From Owenia fusiformis (Eukaryota > Annelida > Polychaeta > Sabellida > Oweniidae), in NCBI GenBank assembly GCA_903813345.2, contig CAIIXF020000001.1, positions 27,519,915-27,579,914 of the forward strand: a stretch of DNA of 60,000 nucleotides, given 5' to 3'. Shown here in pieces: positions 27,101 through 37,700 of this stretch (within the stretch, counting starts at the first letter, position 1; every line of letters begins with the position of its first letter). The translations under genes were made by a program, and so were the position numbers. A model generated the notes under the pieces. It was not told the origin of the DNA, made no database searches, and was given only the letters and a program-made list of their open reading frames with translations.

Positions 27101-30100
27101 ACAACATAATTGGATAATCTGATGTAAACGTCTACAACTTCCACGTATTGGGAGAACTAACAGAATTGGTTTACCACAAACCCCTTACATCTACTCAGTC
27201 CCTTATTAAAGATAGAATTGTTGAGAAGTGAAATGCATTGTCTTAACAGCATATCAATAATGCTATTGGCCAGTTTAGGCCAAAATGGAGAGCTATAATT
27301 GACCAAAATGGTGGACATATTGAATGTTAGCTAAATAAAGTTGACAAAAAACTCACTTTTTGCAAGTTTTGGAAAACCCGTTTTGAAACAAAAATTACAC
27401 CATTTATATTATGGACGCTGGTTGACAGACATTATAATAAATCTGAACCTATGATATACCAAATTAAAGATAAGTAAATTCCCTATCCACTGGTACATAA
27501 TATGACATGTTTTCATCATGAAAATGAATATTTATTTTTGAAATACGAGTGTTCCATTTTTTTGGACCACCCTGTATTAGATTTAACATTTTCTAAAGGG
27601 CCATGTGCTTAAGTATTGGGTTGTATTTATGTGTGTAGTTATTTTCACACTGTAATTGGATGAAGAAGAAGAAAGGATTTAACACTGCACTTACCATGTA
27701 AACTGTAGGAAACTTTCTGGCAAACTCTTCAAAGCTGCTTTTGGGTGACTGGCCCTCTAGAATACCAGAAGCTGGAAGAAAAATAACACATTTTACAATT
27801 CTTTCACATTTACTTACTATGATTTTACTTATTAGTTAATATACAGGGTGGGACCAAAAACAAATGTAACTTTTTTATTATCATCATTATCATCATCATA
27901 TTTATCATCACATCCTAAACTTACTGTAGATGAAGTCCTATTTCAAGAAGTGAAGTTAAATTGAGGACAATAATTTTGCATGAGCTTATAAGGTTATCAT
28001 TCATATTGAATTGTTATATATTATTTATTATGTAAAGAAATAATAGACTTGGAATGGTTATATAAACCATGGGCGTTCTATTGAAAGCCCATGTACAAAC
28101 ACACCATACTTGATTAGATCAAATTAGTTCTAATATTGGAATACATGGTGTTAAGCAAAGCAAAGTAATTTAAGGACATAGGGTCCCTGTCTATTATTAA
28201 ATGTATAATCTTCATATAATATTTAATATGATTAACATTTACCTCAAAGGCTTATATATAAAGTTGATTAACATTCACCATGTAAGCCTAAGAAAAGTAA
28301 ATTATACACTGTGATGTCAACTGTAATTTCACCTTATAGATTAATATTCAATCAATACACTGCCCCCCCCCCCCCCGCCAAACAACTGTATCAATTAAAA
28401 CATTTTTATCAAACTTTTTAACATTGCATTATTGCTATCATACATCTTTTGCTGCTGGGGATGCAGCTGATGGAAATATCAGCAACAGAGAACAGAGTTC
28501 CTGTAAAATTGCTTTGACTGTAAGTAATTTTATCAAAATGATCATCAAATAATCTAAGATAGAAATATACTAAAAGAGAGCAAAAAGATCTGGTATTCAA
28601 GAGGTTAAAATTCCAGGAAAACCACTCTCATGTTAAACTTGGTTTTGTGAATGCTGGATAAATTACTTGGTGGTCAGTTTAAATTTATTCTTTATAAAAA
28701 GTGTGATATTTATTATTTATAAAGTGTACATCTGTATCATGTTAATTTTGTGGTAAAATTAGGCACATGGGTCACTAATTAATGCAAAACAAAGAGTCTC
28801 TAATAAAACCCTCATTCCAACTACATGTACAAACAAATACCTAATACCTTGCACTTACCTTCAAAAAATATAAATGCAAATAATGGCGATCCTATTATTT
28901 GATCAGTCAGAATTTTCTTAATAATTGTTCCCCTTGATCTACCAAGTCCTAGCTTCTTGTCCATGATGAGATAGAAATAGTGAGATATTGGTCCTTGTAT
29001 GGCACCAACAATAAACATTCTGCCTGAAAAAATAGGTCTTTAGTTTATCTTAAATGTTCATAAGAAGCCTTTATATAAATGTAGCAGAATAATACAGACG
29101 ACACAGATGTGATAGCCAAACTACATAATAAACCCCCAAAAATACAAAAGCTAGGGTAACCCCATGTGCACCGAGGATCCCTATCAAGGTTTATATACAG
29201 TGAACCCCCTGGAGGTAAAATGTTGCAATGTGGTCCTTCAGAATTGCTTTTATTTTAAATTCAAAGTTGTCAAGAAAATTGTGAGGAAGACTGTCATGGC
29301 AAAAAATATTGAGTTTTGAAAAATAATGAAGGGCTCATTGAGATGTACATGTAGTCTGCAGTTTTTCCCTTAAAGGGGCAACAAGGACTGTAGAGAGAAA
29401 ATTCGTAAATTTTTATTTTTTCTGGGCTATCAGGTCAATAGTTGGCTTAACACCTTCTTTGAAAAACCTTTTTTCTTGAAATGTATGTATAAACTTTCAA
29501 TTTCAGCATTAAAAAGTGTAAATTCTGTTCAAAGCTTCTATAAAAGGAGTCCCACTTATAGATTTTTTAGATCCACTATGTTTCAAGAGGAATATCAGCT
29601 GAAATAATGTTCATCTTGGGGCCCTTTAAGGTACAGTCTGTTAAGGAGCAGGGATACTTAACAGGAAATGACAAAACAGGAAGTGACAAAAAATGTGGCA
29701 TTTTTAGAAATTTTTTGAACAAAGATTACAGAGTTCTGTTTTGACCTCCAGTCAATTCAAATAATTCCACATATCATTTACAGGGCCATGGTCACAATTA
29801 GCTAGTCACAATGTCCATGGTCAGAATGACCCTAAACATGATGAAATAATTTTTAGCCTGATATGACCGTGATAATGATTGCAAGGCCTTTCATGACTGT
29901 GGTAATGTTAAAGCCTGAAATGACCGTGACAATGGTTGCAAGGCCTGTCATGACCGTAGTCATGTTAAAGCATGATATGACCGTGACAATGGTTATATTA
30001 TATGACCTTTATTAGCATGAGAATACCGCAATGAAAAATTTCATCATTTAACTACCTTAAATGTGTAAATCTAGACTACTACTACTTTAACTCATAATCC

Positions 30101-31980
30101 ATTTCCATAAACTATAATTCTAATCTCATTCAAGAATGTGAAAATTGTCATAGGCGTAGTGCCCAGTACGCTGGGTACGCACAGGTGTATCAGATGGTTG
30201 CATATTCGCTCCAAATACAACCAAATTTCAAACTTTTCAGACCCCAGATCCCCCTAAACACTTGTTTTTTGCTTCGCTCAACTCTTGGTCCTGTGGTGGC
30301 GTACTACTTAGAAATATAGCCCTAAGCCCATGATTGTCACTGTCATATCAGATTGAACATTACCACAGTCATGACAGGCCTTACAACCATTGCCATAGTC
30401 ATATAAGGCTTTAACATTACTACGGCCATGACAGGCCTTGCAATATAATACAGCATTGTCAAGGTTATATCAGGCTTTCATGATAACACTACCACAGTCA
30501 TGGCAGAATCCTTGTGAAACTTAAAAACACTTTTTAACATGGTGACGGCTGTGCCAGGCATAAGTTTTGCAATAGATAGCATGTGTGAATATGTTTTTCC
30601 ATATATTATTGCACAATAGATCAAGTTTAGATTTCTTATTTTTTAGGTTCAACTTGTCAACAAACTGTAAGCATTTGATAAGTATAGTATGGGCCTGAAT
30701 TACCTTCTTCTAAGGCCACTGTTTCGTGGCCTTCCTGGAGAGATAATTTCCTGCATGAACAATTGGTCATGTCGTAATCATAAAATTAGAAATCATATGT
30801 CCGCCATTTTTCCACATCACAATTTGAATTGCGAGTTTTGGTCTTATTACCTCACCAAAAATTCCAAAACACACATGAAGTGATCAGTGTATTAGTTCAC
30901 ATCTTCTGGATCACTAACTTAGAATTTACAGCCAGTTACTAATGTCAGACGTTAACGACATTTCGTCCAGTTTTCGAATATCGCCATTTTTCTTGGAGCC
31001 ATTTTGTTTTAATTTTAGGCGAAATCCTGACGAAATCATGTCATATCTCATCAAGGAGTTGAGTCGGTTCCGATTTAATTTATGATTTATTTATACAATA
31101 AATTTATGACACTCCGACCAGCTTTTTTCAAATGGAGTTCATTTATCCCGTTCCCGGACTATAGTCCTGCACTGAGCGCATTCATTTGCCTGTACGATTA
31201 CAACTTGGGAGAATTATCTACGCCCCTTACACTTAAGATACCTACCTCAATGCATTATAGAACTCAAGATGTAACTTCTAATATATTGGAACCGCCGATT
31301 GTCTGGGTATATCGGCAGAACGGGAACATTTCACTTTTTCATCGAGAGAGATTCCATCACTTTTCAAAATGGCGGTTGGATTTAAAAGGGGAATCCCCCC
31401 TTTGGCTGTCCCGGATGTAGCCCGGAAGTACCAATATGGAGGAATTTGACGGTTGAAATAAGTTAAATGTTACACGCAAATATTGCGATGAAAAACGAAA
31501 ATGTCTTCGTTCTGCCGATAAACCCAGACAATTGTGGATTCAACTACACGAAAAGGATGCTAAATTACCAAGGAATCTATTGAAGTAGGTATCTGAAGTG
31601 TGAGATCAGTAAAAAATTCTCCCATGTTGTAATCGCACAGGCAAAAGATTGAGATGTTCACAGGACCATAGTCCGGGAACGGGATAAGAGTTCACAGTAT
31701 TCCAGATGAAATCACCTCTAGCCAAGTATTGGCTAGAGACTCGAGTAAGGCCTGAAGACATGAAAAGAAACGCTACTAAAAGTTAAAAAATACCTGTCCT
31801 TTTCCAATCATGTGGTGGTCTTTTCTCCTTTGGTATTCTGAACTTTTCAAGCTTCTGGACACCATAATCTCCGATGGCTAAAAGTCCTGCACTTGTGAAA
31901 ATATTTGTTGCCAACAAATGTTTTGTAAAAAGTTTTTCTACCAAATGTTTTGCTGTTCTCAAAGCCATTCCACTGTTCAC
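24134..31980 (-). CDS. MPV17L2: Mpv17-like protein 2 (Mpv17/PMP22 family), mitochondrial
   Basis: Five exons in gene order: 31794..31980, 28859..29023, 27695..27771, 24724..24852, 24134..24256 (681 nt, 226 aa). The start is MNSGMALRTAKHL with a basic amphipathic N-terminus suited to mitochondrial import; the internal Met5 is an alternative start. Family landmarks are GPISHYFYLIMDKKLG, KKILTDQIIGSPL, SGILEG, DWCVWPAAQCINFYFLP and the closing LRVVYVAAITLLWTSFLS. The order and lengths match vertebrate MPV17L2 rather than MPV17 or PMP22. The family forms four-helix inner-membrane proteins, and MPV17L2 is linked to mitoribosome assembly. The Gln/Glu-rich last 40 residues are variable. Intron 3 holds a 2.2-kb nested transposon and intron 1 two foldback elements. 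The gene is divergent from ABCA, with 2.7 kb between coding starts. Confidence 0.95.
24350..24537. repeat. About three tandem units of 60-70 bp in MPV17L2 intron 4
   Basis: Units share GTATTTCAATCAGAACTGAC, ATATTTAATTTCAATAAG and a TTCACATATTAGGA segment with moderate divergence. Confidence 0.7.
24970..25225. mobile_element. Probable MITE, terminal inverted repeat GGGCTCTCRCYAGG
   Basis: GAACCACGGGGCTCTCGCTA at the left is answered by TGGTGAGAGCCCTGAACCAC at the right, about 220 bp away. There is no coding sequence. It is in MPV17L2 intron 3. Confidence 0.55.
25607..27027. mobile_element. Pogo/Tigger-like element nested in the mariner element
   Basis: The left end is CAGTAAAACCTGTCTAATCC and the right end is GGTGTTCAGATATACAGG then TTTTACTG, an inverted pair typical of pogo-type elements. 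TA follows the right end; the left flank is TG. The insertion splits the outer transposase between its QQDGAPSH and SPD blocks. No transposase of its own was recognised. Confidence 0.7.
26177..26665. repeat. Direct duplication, about 230 bp, inside the nested element
   Basis: The segment starting TTGTCTGCAAATGTGTCTGT recurs about 235 bp later with the same following text (ATTTACTGATTGAATCCTA and AATCCAAATCAAAAACATCC). The last motif also repeats within each copy. Confidence 0.8.
27839..27880 (+). mobile_element. Solo mariner-type terminus
   Basis: TATACAGGGTGGGACCAAAA resembles the other mariner termini in this window. No partner end was found. It sits in MPV17L2 intron 2. Confidence 0.45.
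28363..28378. repeat. Poly-C tract
   Basis: This is an uninterrupted run of about 14 C in MPV17L2 intron 2. Its length may be unreliable in the assembly. Confidence 0.9.
29755..30525. mobile_element. Foldback array in MPV17L2 intron 1, with a second MITE in its loop
   Basis: The left arm (about 29790-30010) has three direct units built on GCCTGATATGACCGTGACAA and GGTTGCAAGGCCTGTCATGACC. The right arm (about 30335-30520) holds the same units inverted. Between them, 30149-30330 is a GGCGTAG...CTAAGCCCAT segment related to the MITE at 57045-57192 (shared GCAACCATCTG core, opposite orientation). Confidence 0.7.
31136..31694. mobile_element. Foldback element with arms of about 200 bp in MPV17L2 intron 1
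   Basis: The left arm contains TTATCCCGTTCCCGGACTAT and TGTCTGGGTATATCGGCAGA. The right arm (about 31495-31693) is its reverse complement with scattered changes. The central 150 bp is not paired. It lies 100 bp inside the intron from exon 1. Confidence 0.8.
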
Positions 31981-33069
31981 TTTGAGGAAATATGTACCAA
32001 GAATTTGAAGAACACCTTAAATTGGCCTCAAATGAACTCATTTTAGAGTTATTGGGGAATCTTCATAGCATTTTGGAAATTTTCCAAACATGTGAAAAGA
32101 CTCATTTACAATACCATTATCAGCTGATAGATTGTCGTAAAACTGTAAAAAAATTGCAGTTTAAATCAGTTTTGATATAAATTTGATGATGAATGACTAT
32201 TATGAACTTCATGTTGTATAATATATTATTTATTATAAAAGTTTAAAAGTATCGTTATGTAGCATATAAGTCGTAATTGTGCGGAATAATATAAATAGTT
32301 CCCTCAGTAACATAAACATAAATATCCTAGGCCATAAAATTCACCAAATTGCTCTCGTTTAGCTCTCATTTATTGACTTTGAATCACAATACTTGAATGG
32401 GTTACTTAATGATATTCCAATATCCCTTCAAAAACGAACCAGACAAAAATATTGTTTGTTATATTTATATGCGAATTGACAAAACCCTCTCACAGAGGTC
32501 AAGAAAAAGGTTGCAAAACAGAGACGTTCTTGTTGACAGCATCGATTCATGCGTCGATTATCTGTATAAAAGATAGTGAACACACATATCTCCCATCAAA
32601 TTTCACTTAGTGTATCTTCAGGTAGGTGCTGTATATTTAACATATCTTTTTCATAAAGTTATTTATGTGTATTTTGAGCCCAAAAATTATGTAATTTTTC
32701 AAGATTTTGCTGAATGCTCACGTTTTTTGACACACGGGTCGAAAAGTACATCAAGCTTACCAGCAAAGCAAGCAATTATGAAATACAACCATGTTGTTGA
32801 AAGTGCATCATTTCCATTTGTACAGTCGATACATACTTTGAAAAGTGGAAACTTATATCACCATCACATAGAATGATAATGTACTGTAGAGTATCCAACA
32901 GACTGACAAAAAGTCAGCACAGGCAATGAGAGTCCAGCGCCCCCACCTAACACTTTGGTACATATTGAGCCCGAAATAGAACCGCCTGTCTCAAATAGTA
33001 AACATATACACTTCAATCAAGAAATCGGCCAGTATTTCAAAATGTTCACCATGTCCACAGGGATTATAT

Positions 33070-33083
33070 TGACGTCACTTCCG
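33070..33083 (+). promoter_or_regulatory. Overlapping CRE and ETS-like sites
   Basis: TGACGTCACTTCCG combines a perfect cAMP-response palindrome (TGACGTCA) with an ETS core (CACTTCCG, reverse of CGGAAGTG). Such pairs are common in promoters of mitochondrial and housekeeping genes. The site is 1.1 kb from the MPV17L2 ATG and 1.7 kb from the ABCA ATG. Its role is inferred only. Confidence 0.4.
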
Positions 33084-33124
33084 ATCAACAGACTACTTAA
33101 ACTTACAAGTACGTAATATATAGA

Positions 33125-33237
33125 GTACAACAGGGAGGCAATGTCGTCCATTTAGGTAATTGTTGAACATTCAGTGTATGCAGTCATTTGTCCGACAATA
33201 ACATACATGAACGACATTCCCTCCCTGTCCTCTAAAT
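33125..33237. repeat. Inverted repeat, potential hairpin
   Basis: ACAGGGAGGCAATGTCGT on the left pairs with ACGACATTCCCTCCCTGT on the right (one mismatch), leaving a loop of about 65-70 nt. It could be a MITE remnant or a structured RNA; no coding sequence is involved. Confidence 0.6.
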
Positions 33238-33519
33238 GAAGATTGGTTCGAAATATTCAGCTTTAGCAGTTGGGACAGCAGGTTGCATATTTACAACAAC
33301 ATGTCAAATATAACAGCAATTCTTATTGAAATCATTCAAATTGTTATGTTTATAACACTCATAATATGTCAGTTTTGCTTGACTTGATTCCGTATTTATT
33401 AAGCCGACTGATTCAAGAAGATTGAAGTGTATATCTCTGCAATTTGGGACAGCCATTTCTTTTTTGGCTTTGAGAGAAGGTTTAGGCTTGTACATGTACC
33501 TGTGGGGTTCAGGCATTTT

Positions 33520-33625
33520 TTATATCACCGCCAGAGGTGGTGACGTAGTGTTATAGCCTGGTCTCCAACATTTGTGGATGGTCTTCAGCGCTCGACAATT
33601 CTTTAACAAATGGCAGGCCAGTAGC
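33520..33625 (+). repeat. Short copy of the GTCACCAC repeat family
   Basis: It begins TATATCACCGCCAGAGGTGG then TGACGTAGTGTTATAG, and contains AACAAATGGCAGG. It matches the left end of the element at 20041. Confidence 0.6.
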
Positions 33626-34695
33626 CAGCCTTTGCCAATGGGGGGGGGGGGGGGGCCAAGTTTTTAAAAGATTGAACCCCCACCCCCTAAGTACGAGCCT
33701 GCCTTCACAACCACTCCAAAGAGAGTAGATATGGCAATGGCATTTCTAATTTGATCACATGAACTGTTGGTGGCAGATGTTGGTAAAACATGGTATTACA
33801 AGATATATTTTATCAAGCTAGTTATCTGATTAATTTGATAAAACATTGTCACAAAGCATTGTCACATGTGAAATGTTAAAGTAAAAGTAGAAATTTATCT
33901 TAAGTATGTACTTCATTAACCTAAGTAAACATCTTATAATGACAACTATCAACCGTCAAGTCTTATTGTGAGTTGATAATTTACTAACCTATGGTTAAGA
34001 CATATACATATACATAGTTCTTTGTACAAGGAAAGTTTATGTACAGTACATTAAAAAACATGGAATACATTTGCAACAGCAAATTAATAATCCTATTTAT
34101 AATTTTTTTTTATTATTTTAAGTATTCAAATCTGTAAATTTCGTGTGAAGATTTTGATTTATTTCATTAATAGGTCCTTTATTTCATTACATTTTCAATG
34201 CCACGTTAGAAATTGAATTAAACCACTATTTATGTCTCATTACAATACAAACTATCAGTTCCCCCATTGAAGGAAAGTTTTGACATACAATTTCTTGAAA
34301 ATTATGTTATGCTTTAAATAAGCATTTCTTTTGAGTAATTTTGAGCTCTACTCAAAATTAAGCACCCCTAACTGATGAAAGTTAGCTTTTGGTATACAGT
34401 AAAATAATAGGCATTATATATTAATGCCTATATGAGAGTCTGATTCCTTAATGGGTAAGGTAAACTATACCATTGCACTTTTGGATCATGATTCATTGCA
34501 ACATCATTTTTATTTTGCTGTGTCATGCTAATATATTGAGCATGAACTTGACATATATATTACTTTAACAAGACATAGTATTTATGACATCAACATTTGA
34601 TTATATTAAATTATTTATATAGGAAAAATTAATGAAGATATATAGAGTACCAGCTGGTATGTTACTTTAAGTACATGTGCACCTGCTTGTTTCAG

Positions 34696-34777
34696 ATATC
34701 ACAAACATGCTGATATGACGGGACGTTTTCACTAATCTTCATACAGTACCTACAGTTGAGGAATTTAGTACCCCACC
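34696..34777 (+). promoter_or_regulatory. ABCA 5' leader with two overlapping upstream reading frames
   Basis: A TTGTTTCAG acceptor at 34695 suggests that this leader is joined to an upstream non-coding exon. It holds ATG CTG ATA TGA (34707-34718) and, overlapping its stop, a six-codon frame ATG...TAA (34715-34735). Both end before the main ATG at 34778, so they could dampen translation. The acceptor is inferred. Confidence 0.5.
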
Positions 34778-37700
34778 ATGAGCTTTTTGAGACAGCTAAA
34801 GCTTTTATTATGGAAGAACTTCACCCTCAGGAGGAGACAGCCAGTAAGTTATAAAAGGAGAATTTGGAATGTTTTATTCTATAAATGTAATATTAGTTTT
34901 CCCAGGAAATAATAAAGGAATTGAAATATTATATTGACTGAACATGTATTGGCTCTGAAAAGGTTGTAATAATTTAATTTGCCGGTAGTGAGTTCTTTTG
35001 ACACATTTAACACCTAGGACTTTTAGTTAGTATGAGTATGGAAATATTCTCTGAGAAATGTTATATTGACCTTGAGTAAAATTCACACTCAGTTGCTACA
35101 CTCACACGGCCAGACGTTTTCCCTCAAAATAAAGCTCATATTGTGTCCCTCCCCAGTACACAACCTATAAGTCTACTCTGTCGTGTTCAATAAAGTGAAA
35201 AGGTACCGAGAGCAGTATTTGAAAAACAAAATGCTAATGGGACTTCTATGGTCATTTTATTGTTGCCATAAACAAGCGACTATTGCGCAAGTTAATATGA
35301 TTATTACAATGTATGTCAATCAGTATTTCCTTCATCAAACCTCAGATTATTCCTCTTCATAGCAGGATAATCACTGGTGTATATATATGTTGCTCTCAAT
35401 GCCTTTGCTAATGTACTAGACATCATACACTTTTATTTTTATTTTATTTTATTCAATGAAAAAAATATAGATTTGTTTTGTAATTCGTTTTTTGTTAACT
35501 TCTCATATTCAAAAGAAATGTTTTATTAATGGGGATAAAGCTTTAATTTAAAATGAATAAACATCATCACATCCCTCTTTCAGAAACTCTGCACTGCACC
35601 CAATTTAGAAAAATTGGTTATTTGCATGCACTTGTAGCATATTGAAAATCCATTTTTCTTAAGAGGTTACTTTTCAAAATGTTTGTCATTTTTAGCTCAC
35701 ATATTTTATTTGTGAGAATGAATGTCAGCAGAATAGAATGTTTTTCATGAAATACATTCCCATTTCTCTCCATTCCAGGGCAGAATTGTCATAGAGATTG
35801 CTTGGCCCCTAACATTATTTATTATCCTGGCTTGGGTGAAGTCAAGAGGCCTTCAAGAAATGAGACATGAATGTAAGTTCAATCTAAACTTAGGGTCTGA
35901 GTATTGACAAATTACATGTAATATAACCTAAATTATTATATAAAGACATCACTGGATTTTAGTCTTATGAATAAGCTCAAGTTTCGGATCATGAAACATC
36001 TCATTTATTTATTCAAATGCAGAGTTAAACTAAGATATGACATATACAGTAAAGCTTTAAAATAATTCTTTACTAATAAATATACTGTACTATTTTATTT
36101 CCTGTTCAACATTTGAATTATTAGAAAATCTGTTAATTGCAAATAAGTCAAACTAACATTTAATATTATTGTAACTTGTGTACTCATTTCAAAAACAGAA
36201 TGTATTTTAACCTTTGTACACATTTCCTAAAGTCACACTGATAAAGCTTTCAATCTAATCACTCAGAAAAAGCATACATATTATATTAATTATCACATGA
36301 TTCTATCCTTATTTTCTCAGCAAAATCATTGAAGTACCAAATTATAAAGGACAACAAAATGACCATGAGAAAACTTTTTGGAAGTTTATGACAATTTTAC
36401 AATCTTTTCTGTTTTTTCATTTTTATACAGGTCACTTTGATGGCAAAGCTATGCCTTCAGCGGGGCTGGCCCCTTTTTTGCAGGGAATTATATGCACAAC
36501 CAACAATACGTGTCATAAGAAGGAAACAGATGGAGAATTTGCTGGACAAATTCAAGACTTCAATACTTCATTGTAAGAGCTTTCATATATTGTAGTTTGT
36601 CTTGTATTTATTTACATATTTAGTGTTGTTCATAGATTTTATGTAATTTTTTTCCAAGGGTGCATTTAATTCTGCGATAAATGAATTATTAATCTAATGT
36701 CAATATATTATACTACATACATGTAATACAATATGTTATGTCTGGTTATATGCCTGATATTTCCCCACTTCAAATAAATTTGTATTAATGTAATTGCCAT
36801 ACTCTGCTCCAAAAACATATTTCTTTACTATGTACACATACATTGTCAAACCCAATTTCCTGCTAATATGCTCTCCCCATATTGATATCTCCGAGGCCCA
36901 GCACCTCCATGTATTTTATGAAACCAAAATGCTCCCCAATTCAATTAGATGGGCCTCCTAAAATGTCACTATATAAAATAAAGAAATTCTAAAATGTTGC
37001 ACAAAAAATTCAAAAATGTAAAATGTTGCACAAAAATTTACAAAATGCTAAAATGTTGCATTAAAAAATAACAAAAAATCCTAGAGAGAGCACTCTACTC
37101 TGAATGTGCCAATACTAAGTCAATGTCATATTACCAATGGATTATTCATGAAATATCTTGACATTGAAACCCATTAATCTGTAAATCTGTATCTGTATAT
37201 ATATATATAAAGAGTACAAGATTTGTATGACCAATCCACATCATTCAGAAAGTAATATGATGTAATATATAATGTTTTTTTCAGATTTTTCAAATTGTTT
37301 CGTGATTCTGAAGTGCTCTTCAATAATCAGTCAATGGAGGATGAACTGTTACGGTTGATAGATGATATTAAAGTTCTACAAATATTAGGGGAAGTAACCA
37401 TTAATGGGACCCTACAAGGTAAGAACCAGCAGTTTTTTTGTTTAGAATTCAAAATATTTTATCTCATGTACAATATGTGCTCATTTTGTATAATATGATA
37501 ACATTTTGTATATACATTTACATCTAATGGTTAAGATACATGATTAGTTAAATTTTAAATGTCTATTCTTCCTTCCACTATAGACAAACTATTTTCATAA
37601 ATATCACAGAGTATTATTATCCTGCAATAAGTTCCCTCTTGTAAAAAATGAAATCTATGAAGATGTACTGTAAATTATTTAATTATTTCTAGGTGGGTTT

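Larger units (their letters stand above)
25385..27574. mobile_element. Mariner-like composite element with 105-bp terminal inverted repeats
   Basis: The terminal repeats begin CAGGGTGGTCCAAAAAA, are flanked by TA on both sides, and extend through TACCAGTGGATAGGGAATTT on each arm. Transposase relics lie inside in both orientations. The minus strand carries QQDGAPSH (about 27032-27058) and SPRSPD (about 25525-25545), separated by another insertion. The plus strand carries a C-terminal-like DQNGGHIEC (about 27308-27335). All are broken by stops, so the element is dead and internally rearranged. It occupies most of MPV17L2 intron 3. Confidence 0.8.
31981..34695. other. Intergenic region between divergent MPV17L2 and ABCA
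   Basis: This 2.7-kb stretch must hold both promoters. It contains a CRE/ETS cluster (33070-33083), an inverted repeat (33125-33237), a repeat-family copy (33520-33625) and a poly-G run (33636-33655). No coding frame here is convincing. Confidence 0.6.

Noticed and set aside
31082-31420. A 112-codon plus-strand frame
   Set aside because: It lies in one arm of the foldback element and has no recognised domain.
33636-33660. G-run as a G-quadruplex regulator
   Set aside because: It is a simple homopolymer whose length may be a sequencing artefact; no further support.
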